Shown: positions 25,719 to 33,545 of the stretch, piece after piece
Layout: each line of letters starts with the position of its first letter
Position numbering within the stretch: position 1 is the first letter of the stretch
NCBI RefSeq assembly: GCF_004345645.1
Contig: NZ_SLWS01000025.1
Span: 1-47,061 of the forward strand
Direction: 5' to 3'
DNA length: 47,061 nucleotides
From: Actinocrispum wychmicini
Lineage (GTDB): Bacteria > Actinomycetota > Actinomycetes > Mycobacteriales > Pseudonocardiaceae
Made by a program: the position numbers and the translations under genes
Notes under the pieces: generated by a model
What the model was told of the DNA's origin: nothing
Seen by the model: the letters and a program-made list of their open reading frames with translations, nothing else
Databases searched by the model: none

Positions 25719-25862
25719 GCTCCACCTCCAGGTTCGACTCCAACGACGATCAGTGTCCCACACTAACAACCGGAGCGCTCGTTGGCGATCACTCGATCGG
25801 GTTGACCAGCACCGACGCTATCCTCACCGCCCGCACCCCACCAACAGGAGGAACAAAGCTCG

Positions 25863-26132
25863 ATGCTCGGCCCAGACCTACCTGCCCCACACGAACTGTT
25901 CGACGTCGACACCTGGCTGCGCCGCTGGCCAAGCGGCACACACAGGACCGAACTCTGCCGCGGCGTGCTCGTGTTCTCCGGCGAGTTCGACCACCGGGAC
26001 GTCGAGATCGCCCAGCGCGCCTACCCTGGCCGGCAGGTCGTCCTCAACGAAGGCGGTGGGATCGAGATCCACCCCGGCAACGTCCCACCACCTTCGATCT
26101 TCAAACGCCGCGCTCACCTCAGGCCGGTGTAG
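25863..26132 (+). CDS. Small protein of unknown function
   Basis: 89 residues, soluble. It reads PHELFDVDTWLRRWPSGTHR, ELCRGVLVFSGEFDHRDVEI and QVVLNEGGGIEIHPG. The first half resembles the N-terminus of Uma2 proteins, but no nuclease motif follows, so it could be a diverged or minimal relative of the neighbouring Uma2 gene. AGGAGG lies 11 bases before the ATG. The end overlaps the convergent hydrolase gene by 19 bases. Confidence 0.6.
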   Translation: MLGPDLPAPHELFDVDTWLRRWPSGTHRTELCRGVLVFSGEFDHRDVEIAQRAYPGRQVVLNEGGGIEIHPGNVPPPSIFKRRAHLRPV

Positions 26133-27202
26133 GCGGTGGTCATGAAGGACATGGCTCGTTCGTCGGGGGCTGTCCGGGGGTCCATCATCTGGTTCATGGC
26201 GTAGGCCACTGTCAGGCGGGCGGTGGGGTCGACCATCACTATGGAGCCGCCCCAGCCGCCCCACGCGCAGGTGTTGCCGAACAGGGCGTAGCCCATGCCC
26301 CAGCGCATCGACATGCCGAGGAGCTGGTCTTCGCCGTTGAACTGTTCTTCCGAGGCACGCGCGCAACCCGCTTCCGACAAGAGCCGGATACCCCGGGCTG
26401 TGCCGCCGTTGGCGAGGACCGACTGCACGGCGGCCATTGAGCGGGCGTTGCCGATGCCGCCGGTGGCTGGGAACTCCGTGCGGCGCCAGGTCAGGGAGTT
26501 TCCTTCGCTGAGGCGGATTCCGTGTTCGGGTCCGTACACCTGGGTGCCGGCGGTCCAGTCTCCGTCCGGGGATTCCGGTGGGGCGATGCTGAGGGACACC
26601 CTGTGGTCGTGTTCGGCGGGCAGGGTGATGTGGAAGTCGGCGCCGAGGGGACCGGCGACTTCCTCGGCGAAGAAGGTGGCGAGGGTACGGCCGGTGGCGC
26701 GGCGGACCACCTCGCCGACCAGGTGGCCGAAGGTCATCGAGTGGTAGCCGGCCGCTGTTCCCGGTTCCCATTGGGGGGTCTGGCGGGCGAGCAGTGCTGT
26801 GGCGCGGTCCCAGTCGAGGAGGTCTTCGCGGGCGATCGGCGGGTCCCAGTCGGGGAGGCCGGCGGTGTGCGACAGCGCGTGCCTGACGAGCACGTTGGTG
26901 GCTCTGAACTCGGGCCAGTACTTGGCGACCGGGGCGTCCAGGTCGATCACGCCGCGGTCGGCGAGGATCAACGCGCACAACGCTGTCATGGTTTTGGTGC
27001 TGGAGAACACGTTGGTGATCGTGTCGCGCTCCCACGGCTTTGTCCTGGTCGCGTCGGCGTAACCGCCCCAGATGTCGACGACCGGTTGGTCGCCCAGGTA
27101 CACCGCTACTGACGCGCCCACATCCGCCTTGTCCAACGACTCTGCCAGGGCGTCGCGTACGGCTTCGAAACGTTTGTCGCACGTTCCGTGAATCTCGGTC
27201 AC
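26114..27202 (-). CDS. Serine hydrolase of the beta-lactamase class C / EstB fold
   Basis: 362 residues. The catalytic Ser-x-x-Lys is SSTK (Ser67, Lys70) and the second motif Tyr-x-Ser is Tyr153-His-Ser155. Flanking blocks GVIDLDAPVAKYWPEF, LSHTAGLPDWD and WGMGYALFGN are typical of esterase-type members (EstB, DD-peptidase relatives). No signal peptide, so it is probably a cytoplasmic esterase or amidase rather than a secreted beta-lactamase. GTG start at 27202; no strong ribosome site is seen, so the start is tentative. Confidence 0.85.
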   Translation of the reverse strand: MTEIHGTCDKRFEAVRDALAESLDKADVGASVAVYLGDQPVVDIWGGYADATRTKPWERDTITNVFSSTKTMTALCALILADRGVIDLDAPVAKYWPEFRATNVLVRHALSHTAGLPDWDPPIAREDLLDWDRATALLARQTPQWEPGTAAGYHSMTFGHLVGEVVRRATGRTLATFFAEEVAGPLGADFHITLPAEHDHRVSLSIAPPESPDGDWTAGTQVYGPEHGIRLSEGNSLTWRRTEFPATGGIGNARSMAAVQSVLANGGTARGIRLLSEAGCARASEEQFNGEDQLLGMSMRWGMGYALFGNTCAWGGWGGSIVMVDPTARLTVAYAMNQMMDPRTAPDERAMSFMTTAYTGLR

Positions 27203-27260
27203 GGGAGCAAATGTCCCATCGCGGTCAACCGAATTTGCGGGCCTGGCAAGATGTCCGGTT

Positions 27261-28250
27261 GTGGTCGCACTCCCGCATGCCCTTCAGTCCGCCTTGGACA
27301 CCGCGTTGCGCCGGTATCCACCGGCCCACCTCGCGCAGGCTGTCCAGCAGCTCACCAGCCGGTACCGATCGGGTGAGGCGGCCAACGAGCCGATCATGGC
27401 GTCCGACCTCCAGGTCGCCGCGTACGCCGGTTACCGGATGCCGGCGACCTACGCGGCCGTCCACGCGGCGCTGACCCAGGTCGCCGAAGTGGCGACCGGG
27501 TTCGAGCCGGCGACCCTGGTCGACGTCGGCGGCGGCACCGGCAGTGCGTTGTGGGCGGCCCAAGCGATCTGGCCGTCGCTGGCCGAGGCGACCGTGGTCG
27601 AACAGGTGCCGCGGGTGCTGGCGTTGGGTCAACGGCTCGCGTCGGCCGCCGACACATCGGTGATACAGCAGGCCACTTGGCGGCAGGGGGTCATCGATCC
27701 CGGCGAGCCCGCTCCCGACGCCGATCTGATAACACTGTCCTACGTACTCGGCGAACTGCGGCCGGAAGCGCGAGACGAAGCCGTTCGATGGCTCGCGAGC
27801 GAGGCGGGGATGGTCGTCATCGTCGAACCGGGTACCCCTGCGGGGTATGAGCGGATCGTCCAGGCGCGGGACGTTCTCCTCGACAAAGGACTGTCCATTG
27901 TGGCGCCGTGCCCGCACGGCAACGAATGTCCAGTGCCGCGCGGGAAGGACTGGTGCCACTTCGCCGCACGGCTCCCCCGGCTCGGGTTCCACCAGCTGAT
28001 CAAGGAGGGCACGCTGAACTTCGAGGACGAGAAGTTCGCCTACGTCGCCGCCTCGACCACCGAGTGGCCACGGGTGGACAACCGAATTGTCCGGCATCCG
28101 CAGAAACGCAAGGGTCTGGTGTCGATCAGACTGTGTACACAGGACGGACGGCTCGCCGACGAGATCGTCACGAAGCGCCACGGTGATCGTTACCGTGGCG
28201 CCCGCGACGTCGGTTGGGGCGACGGCTGGCCGGTCACTGAGCCGGAGTGA
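27261..28250 (+). CDS. Rsm22-like methyltransferase with a cysteine cluster
   Basis: 329 residues, Rsm22 family (PF09243), relatives of the mitochondrial ribosome assembly factor METTL17. The SAM-binding motif LVDVGGGTGSALWAA lies at residues 86-100. CPHGNECPVPRGKDWCHF supplies Cys217, Cys223 and Cys232, and LCTQDGR supplies Cys292. In the family four such cysteines bind an iron-sulfur cluster and the protein acts on the small ribosomal subunit; here that is inferred. GTG start at 27261. The 3' end overlaps the OmpA-like gene by 17 bases. Confidence 0.85.
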   Translation: MVALPHALQSALDTALRRYPPAHLAQAVQQLTSRYRSGEAANEPIMASDLQVAAYAGYRMPATYAAVHAALTQVAEVATGFEPATLVDVGGGTGSALWAAQAIWPSLAEATVVEQVPRVLALGQRLASAADTSVIQQATWRQGVIDPGEPAPDADLITLSYVLGELRPEARDEAVRWLASEAGMVVIVEPGTPAGYERIVQARDVLLDKGLSIVAPCPHGNECPVPRGKDWCHFAARLPRLGFHQLIKEGTLNFEDEKFAYVAASTTEWPRVDNRIVRHPQKRKGLVSIRLCTQDGRLADEIVTKRHGDRYRGARDVGWGDGWPVTEPE

Positions 28251-29109
28251 CCAGCAGGGTCACCGTCCGGTTCTTCTCCGGTGTGGTCCCCAGGTGCGGT
28301 GCGGCCGACTGGTCGGCCGACATCGCGGTGAACGCCGTCATCGGCAGGCCGGACGCGTCGGCCAGCGCCTGCGCGGCGGTGGCCGCCCGGTCCATCGCGA
28401 CGGCCGAGCCACCGGTGGCCGGGCCGGGGCCGAGCGCCAGACCGTGGCCGAGGACCGTCACCTTGACGTTCCGGCCGGTCAGCAAGCGGCCCCACTCGGT
28501 CAGCCGGCGACGCCCCACGGCGGTGAGCTGGCTGCCGTTCGGGGCGAACAGGCCGTCGTCGAAGACGACGCTGATCTGGTTGCCGTTCGGGGCGACCCGC
28601 ACGCCAGGCGTACGCAGTTCGTCCACAAGGGACTGCGACGGCGCCTGGTTCTGCGGCTTGGACTCCGACGACGGGGCCGCCGTGACGGTCTGCACCTGAG
28701 GCGTCACCACACTCGGCTGAGCGTTGGCGACCGTATTGTCGTTGCCCGGTAACGCGATCAGTGCCGCCGCGCCGGCGACCACAACCGCCGCGGCCACGCC
28801 CGTCCCCACGGCGAACGCCGGGAACGGGTGTTTGCGTCGCTTGCCCGCTGTGATGTCCGCGATCAGTCGCGTGCCAGCCAGGGCGGAACTGTTGCGAGGG
28901 TCGGCGGCCAGGATCTGCCGCCACGTCGTGTCGGCCGTGGCCAGGTCGCCGCGTTGGGCGTGCACCCTGGCCAGCAGGTCCTGCGAAGCCGGATCCGGCA
29001 GCGCGGACAGCACGCGCGCCGCCGCGTCCAGGTCGCCCGCCCGAGCCAGCTCCGCCGCCTCAGCCCGGCGGAGCTCCTCGGTGAACGCGAAGGTAACAGG
29101 CTGGTTCAC
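28234..29109 (-). CDS. Membrane-anchored OmpA-like protein, last gene of the Hsp70 operon
   Basis: 291 residues. Residues ~10-80 are helical and TPR-like (AELARAGDLDAAARVLSAL, QRGDLATADTTWRQILAADP). One membrane helix follows at ~97-121, then a Ser/Gln/Pro-rich spacer, and a C-terminal OmpA-like domain (~165-291) with VVFDDGLFAPNGSQLTAVG and GRNVKVTVLGHG. The topology puts TPR repeats inside and the putative peptidoglycan-binding domain outside. GTG start in a GTGA overlap with the Hsp70 stop. It could anchor the Hsp70 machine to the cell wall. Confidence 0.75.
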   Translation of the reverse strand: MNQPVTFAFTEELRRAEAAELARAGDLDAAARVLSALPDPASQDLLARVHAQRGDLATADTTWRQILAADPRNSSALAGTRLIADITAGKRRKHPFPAFAVGTGVAAAVVVAGAAALIALPGNDNTVANAQPSVVTPQVQTVTAAPSSESKPQNQAPSQSLVDELRTPGVRVAPNGNQISVVFDDGLFAPNGSQLTAVGRRRLTEWGRLLTGRNVKVTVLGHGLALGPGPATGGSAVAMDRAATAAQALADASGLPMTAFTAMSADQSAAPHLGTTPEKNRTVTLLVTPAQ

Positions 29110-31604
29110 CGGCGGCGTCCGTTCTTGTGGCTGGTCACGCCACCCTCCGACGGGTCGGGCAGGTCCGCCGGCCACAGCCGGCGCAGCCTGCTGTTGATGC
29201 CGGGCAACGACCGCCAGTCCTGCTCGGCGATCGCCTCGTCGCCCTCGGCGATCAGCGCCCGCGCCTTCACCGGGGACGTGAGCTTGTGCTGGTTCTCCCG
29301 GTAGTAGTAGAAGACGCTGATGTCGAGCGTGCCGTCCCGCTTCATCATCACGGTCTCCAGGGCGCACGCCCTGGTGTACAGCTCGTTCACGGTCGCCGAG
29401 TCCGGTTCGCGGCGGGCCTGCTCGGTGCGCCGCTCGATCTCCTCCAGCTCGGCGCGGTCGTCCGCGTCACCGAGCCGGCTGACCAGTTCCCGGCAGTGCG
29501 CGAGGACGGTCTTCAGGTCGGTCATCCGGCCGGGCAGCTTGACCTCCTTCTCCACCTTGTCCAGTTCGGACTGGATCTCGCGGAGCTGCTGGTCGGCCGC
29601 TGCCGCGGCGCCGTCGTCGTTGGCCGCCGCCCGCACCTCGTTCTTCGCCTGCGACACCCGGCGTTCCTCGTCGAGCTGGTCCAGCCGGGCCTGCGCGGGC
29701 TGGGAACCGGACTTGTCCGCCGACTCCCGCAGCTGGTCCAGCCGTTCCTGCACCTCCCGCAGCTCGCGTTCGAGGTCCTCCAGGTTCGGCGCCTGCACGT
29801 TGGACAGGTCGATGTCGGCCTCGAACTGCTCGTCCACCAACGGCACGTCGGCGACCACGGTGACCCGCCGCGACTCGTCCACCTCGATGGTGACCTCCAC
29901 GTCACTGCCCCTCGGCAGGTCCACGCGGACGTCCTTGGGCCGGATCTCGATCAGGCCGACCTGCAGGTTGCGGTCGCCGCGGTCGTTCTCGCCCTCCACG
30001 ATCGGGATGCGGATGGCCGCGTCCGGGTCGGTGCGGTGCAGGGCCACCGTGGTGTGGAAGATCTTGCGCGCGGTCGCCGGCAGCCGCGTGCCCTTGTCCA
30101 GGATCGACGCGAACGACTTGTCCGCTTCGGACAGTCCGAGCGAGTTGGTGAGCACCGCGCCGCCCGGCTCGTTCAGCCAGTGCGTGACGGTGACCGTGGC
30201 CGGGGTGACCTTCTCGGTGATCCCGTTCTGGCCCACCAGCTTCACGCTGAACGTGGACGCGGTCTGCTCGTCCACCTGCACCTCGGTCACGAACGTGCCC
30301 TCGGCGTCCAGCGTGACCTGCGGGGTGCGGAACGGCGGCTTGCCCTCCGGGTTGTCCAGCACGACGTGGAACCGCGTCCAGTCCTGGTCGGTCGCGCTCT
30401 CGAACCGACCGGCCACCGGGACCGTCCGCAGGCTCGTCGTCCGCGGGAACCGAAGGTCCACGGTGAACTCACCGGCCACCGGGCGGATCTTCGGCCGGTC
30501 CAGTGCGACCGTGCTGGCGAACACGGCGGCGCCCCGGGCGACCACGGTCGTCGGGTCCTGGGTGTGGTCCAGTTCGATGCCGAGGCCGGTCTTCGAGTCG
30601 GCCAGCAGCGCGCGCAGGCCGGGTGCCAGGGTGGCGCCGCCGACCAGCAGCAGGCGGTCGATGTCGCCCGGGTTGAGGTTGGCGTTGGCCAACGCGTCCC
30701 GGCACAGGTTCACCGCCCGGATGTAGTACGGCTCCGCGACCCGGTCGACCTCGCCGCGCTGCATGGTGTACTCGAACGTCTCGGTCTCGCCGTTGATGTC
30801 CAGGTCCACCATGACGATGGTCTTCTCCAGGCGGGACAGCGCGATCTTGGCCTCTTCGGCGGCCCACTTGAGCCGCATGAAGTTCAGCTTCCACGCCGGG
30901 TTGTTCCGGGTGAACTCGGCCAACCCGAACGCCTCCGCCGCGGCCGGCGCGAGCACCCGGTCCACAATGGCCCAGTCGATGAGCTTGCCGCCCAGGTGCG
31001 GGTCGCCGGCGTGGTCGAGCACGCGCAGCTCGCCCTCGTGCGTGCTGACCACGGCGGCGTCGAACGTGCCGCCGCCGAGGTCGAACACCATCCAGTACGC
31101 CTCGGCGCTCTCGTTCTGGAAGCCGTACGCGAACGCCGCTGCCGTCGGCTCCTGCACCAGCGGGCACGCGCCGAAGCCGGCGATCGCGGCCGCCTCGCTG
31201 GTGGCGTTGTTCTGGTGCAACCGGAACGCGGCCGGGACGGTGATCACCGCGGCCTGCGGCGGCTCTCCGAACTGGGCGGCCGCGTCGTCCCGCAGCGACT
31301 TGAGCACTTCAGCGGACAGTTGTTGCGGGGTCAGGGAAATGCCGGCCGTCTTGAACTCGCGGACCGTGCCGTCCAGGCCCATCTCCTGCTTGAACTCGGC
31401 GTGCGCGTTCTCGTTGCCCTTGTAGATGCGGTCCCGGGCGCTGCGGCCCACGTTGGTCACCCCGGGCTTGGGGATCCAGACCGCGGACGGCGTGTAGTCC
31501 CAGCCGTCGTTGTTCTTGACGACGAACACGTCGCCGTCCTGCACGACCGCGATGGCACTGTTGGTGGTGCCCAGGTCGATCCCGAAGTCGATGGTGTCAC
31601 GCAC
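29106..31604 (-). CDS. Hsp70-family chaperone with an extra beta insertion and helical tail
   Basis: 832 residues, against ~620 for DnaK. The ATPase domain (1-370) has GIDLGTTNSAIAV, VITVPAAF, FDLGGGTFDAAVV and LLVGGATLAPG. Residues ~375-500 form an additional beta-rich module not found in DnaK. A recognisable substrate-binding beta domain follows (~500-595: KGTRLPATARKIFHT, IPIVEGEN, LIEI, VTVVADVPL). The last ~230 residues are charged and helical, with coiled-coil heptads at ~605-690 in place of the DnaK lid. GTG start, GGAGG 11 bases upstream, overlapping the GrpE-like gene by 8 bases. Confidence 0.88.
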   Translation of the reverse strand: MRDTIDFGIDLGTTNSAIAVVQDGDVFVVKNNDGWDYTPSAVWIPKPGVTNVGRSARDRIYKGNENAHAEFKQEMGLDGTVREFKTAGISLTPQQLSAEVLKSLRDDAAAQFGEPPQAAVITVPAAFRLHQNNATSEAAAIAGFGACPLVQEPTAAAFAYGFQNESAEAYWMVFDLGGGTFDAAVVSTHEGELRVLDHAGDPHLGGKLIDWAIVDRVLAPAAAEAFGLAEFTRNNPAWKLNFMRLKWAAEEAKIALSRLEKTIVMVDLDINGETETFEYTMQRGEVDRVAEPYYIRAVNLCRDALANANLNPGDIDRLLLVGGATLAPGLRALLADSKTGLGIELDHTQDPTTVVARGAAVFASTVALDRPKIRPVAGEFTVDLRFPRTTSLRTVPVAGRFESATDQDWTRFHVVLDNPEGKPPFRTPQVTLDAEGTFVTEVQVDEQTASTFSVKLVGQNGITEKVTPATVTVTHWLNEPGGAVLTNSLGLSEADKSFASILDKGTRLPATARKIFHTTVALHRTDPDAAIRIPIVEGENDRGDRNLQVGLIEIRPKDVRVDLPRGSDVEVTIEVDESRRVTVVADVPLVDEQFEADIDLSNVQAPNLEDLERELREVQERLDQLRESADKSGSQPAQARLDQLDEERRVSQAKNEVRAAANDDGAAAAADQQLREIQSELDKVEKEVKLPGRMTDLKTVLAHCRELVSRLGDADDRAELEEIERRTEQARREPDSATVNELYTRACALETVMMKRDGTLDISVFYYYRENQHKLTSPVKARALIAEGDEAIAEQDWRSLPGINSRLRRLWPADLPDPSEGGVTSHKNGRRR

Positions 31605-32178
31605 TGGCGTCTTCCTCCCCTGTGTCCTCTGTGTGCTGAGCCGCCGGGCTGCCGACGATCACTTGTCCCATCTGGATTCGCTTGTCCGCCAGGTAGACCG
31701 AGGGACGGACGGTCTCCTGCACCATCTCCACCCGCAACGACGGATCATCCTGGTACGCCAGCACTTCCAGGGAGAGTCCCGGGTGGTACTCGTCGCCGTC
31801 GTGCTCCTGGATCAACACACCCGCCTGACGCAGCGCGTCGTGCGTCGCCACCAGCAGCCGGCCGACGCGCTTGGCCTCGCGCGGGTTCTCGTCGGCGAAC
31901 TTGGTGATCCTGCGCTGCGCCCGCCACAGGTTCGTGGCGGCTTCGGCCAGGTCCTTCTCCCGCAGCACCGGACCAGCCGGCGCCTGCGGCTGAACGTCCT
32001 GTGTGGACTGTGCGGACTGGGTGGACCTCTTGGCCGCGGCGAGGGTGTCGGCGACGTCGTCGAGCAGCCGCGCCAGCCGGATCCGTTCGCTCGCGGTCCA
32101 CTCCGGCTCGGCGATCCGGAACGGCTCGTGATACCGCCGTTGTCGCCGTTCCACGCGCCATCGCGCGAGCCCGCTCAT
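31597..32178 (-). CDS. GrpE-like nucleotide exchange factor
   Basis: 193 residues. The N-terminal part is helical and charged (DEPL-type helices around LARLLDDVADTLAAAKRS and LWRAQRRITKFADENPREAKRVGRLL, interrupted here). The C-terminal ~50 residues read VEMVQETVRPSVYLADKRIQ and MGQVIVG, which parallel the beta domain of GrpE. GrpE releases ADP from Hsp70. Similarity is distant, so the call rests on this block and on position directly before the Hsp70 gene. The ATG at 32178 forms an ATGA overlap with the upstream gene; a longer start was rejected. Confidence 0.6.
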   Translation of the reverse strand: MSGLARWRVERRQRRYHEPFRIAEPEWTASERIRLARLLDDVADTLAAAKRSTQSAQSTQDVQPQAPAGPVLREKDLAEAATNLWRAQRRITKFADENPREAKRVGRLLVATHDALRQAGVLIQEHDGDEYHPGLSLEVLAYQDDPSLRVEMVQETVRPSVYLADKRIQMGQVIVGSPAAQHTEDTGEEDASA

Positions 32179-33545
32179 TCCCGGTACCACCTCTCTGCCA
32201 GCCGGTAGCTCAACGCGAGCGTCACCGGCATGGTCACGACGAACATCGCAAGACACCACAGCACGGGTGCCATCGAAGGCTGCATGAACCACAGGACGTT
32301 CATGGCGGCGAACAGGACCTCAACCGCCCGGGGCAGAATCAGCCGCGCCTCCGCCGGGCAGTAACGCTCGACGTACGCGAGGGTCAGCGGCACCGGCGCG
32401 AGCAGGACCACCAGCAGGGACGCGAACACCCAGTGCATCCCCAGGACACCGGCCGCGAGATCGGCCCAACCCGCCACCAGCCCGAGACTCAGGACCGCGA
32501 CGAGGGTCCACCACAGCGGCCCGGACCGGTTCATCCCGGTCACCTTGGCCGGACGCCCACGACCGCCCGGCTCCCGAGCCAGGTTGCGCTTGATGATCAC
32601 CTTGTCGTCGGGGTCCACCGCGAGCCGACTGGCCTGCCGCAACAACCGCTGCGAATCCTCACGGTCGGTCAACGCCAGGGCACAGTCGTTGAGCGTCGTC
32701 GAGATCTTCTGACGCAAGGTGGCCGACCGGGGAAACCGGTTGTGCGGCAACAGGGTCTCCAGCAGATCCGCGTCCCGCGGCAGCTCCCGGCCGGCCCGGC
32801 GGGCGGCCTCAGAGACCTTGCCCGCGTCTTTCAGCGCGTTGATCTCCTTGAGGCGTGCGGCGATCCGGTCGCAGGCGGGCAGCCCGGCGTACGCGCGTGC
32901 CTCGTTGACGACGTCGGCGTCGAAGGGCCAGTCGTCGATCAGGTTCGCCAGCCCGGCCGACCGTCGAGCCAGCGTCGCCTGCGGCCGCAGCAGCGCGCTC
33001 GGCATCGCCGACCGCAGTCCATCCACAGTGGACTCATCCAGCCGCCGGTCGGCGAGCGCGGTCATCCGCTCGCGCACGTGCTCCCAGAACTCCGCGACCC
33101 CGAGCGCCGCCATCCACGCGTCCACCACCGCCGCCCACAGGCGTTCCCGGTCGGCGGTACGCGCCGCAGCCTCGGCGTCCAGTGCCCTGGCGTGCGCGTC
33201 CACAGCGTCATCATGCCGTTCGTGGAGTCCGCGTGGGCAGGCGCACTCACCAGGCTCGCCCCACCACCAGAACAGCTCGTGCACGAGCCGGCGGTCGGCA
33301 CGCTCCAACTGATCGAACGCGGCCCGCGCGTCCGACTCCGACGGCGGTCGGGGCAACGGGAGCCGCTTGTCGCCGCTGAACGCCATCAGGTCGAAGCTGC
33401 CCAGCACCATCTGCCGCCGCTGCCGCACCGCACGCGCGCCCGCGTTCGTCGCCAGGCCGGTGACCCGAAACGGATTCGTCCGGTACAGGCCCGGTTCGGC
33501 CATGTCCAGCAGGAGGCCGGCCGCCGCCCTGGCCCGGCCGGTCAC
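32175..33545 (-). CDS. Membrane protein of the Hsp70 operon, paralogue 1 (NPFRVTGL / FWWWGEPG family)
   Basis: 456 residues. The cytoplasmic N-terminus has YRTNPFRVTGL, then VRQRRQM, then LFWWWGEPG followed by CACP and HERHDD, a C-x-C-P-x3-H-E-x-H-D pattern that could bind a metal. A helical middle region leads to four membrane helices at ~330-456. NPFRVLGL-type starts occur in proteins linked to Hsp70 and may stand in for a J-domain; no HPD motif is present. GTG start (GTGA overlap) was chosen over ATG 33557. It shares most of its length with the next upstream gene. Confidence 0.65.
   Translation of the reverse strand: MTGRARAAAGLLLDMAEPGLYRTNPFRVTGLATNAGARAVRQRRQMVLGSFDLMAFSGDKRLPLPRPPSESDARAAFDQLERADRRLVHELFWWWGEPGECACPRGLHERHDDAVDAHARALDAEAAARTADRERLWAAVVDAWMAALGVAEFWEHVRERMTALADRRLDESTVDGLRSAMPSALLRPQATLARRSAGLANLIDDWPFDADVVNEARAYAGLPACDRIAARLKEINALKDAGKVSEAARRAGRELPRDADLLETLLPHNRFPRSATLRQKISTTLNDCALALTDREDSQRLLRQASRLAVDPDDKVIIKRNLAREPGGRGRPAKVTGMNRSGPLWWTLVAVLSLGLVAGWADLAAGVLGMHWVFASLLVVLLAPVPLTLAYVERYCPAEARLILPRAVEVLFAAMNVLWFMQPSMAPVLWCLAMFVVTMPVTLALSYRLAERWYRE

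Noticed and set aside
29127..31907. 926-codon open frame opposite the Hsp70 gene
   Set aside because: Arg/Val/Leu-rich antisense shadow of a clear Hsp70; high GC keeps such frames open.
31597..32292. Upstream ATG at 32292 for the GrpE-like gene
   Set aside because: It would overlap the membrane-protein gene by 118 bases, whereas 32178 gives the ATGA overlap seen across the operon.
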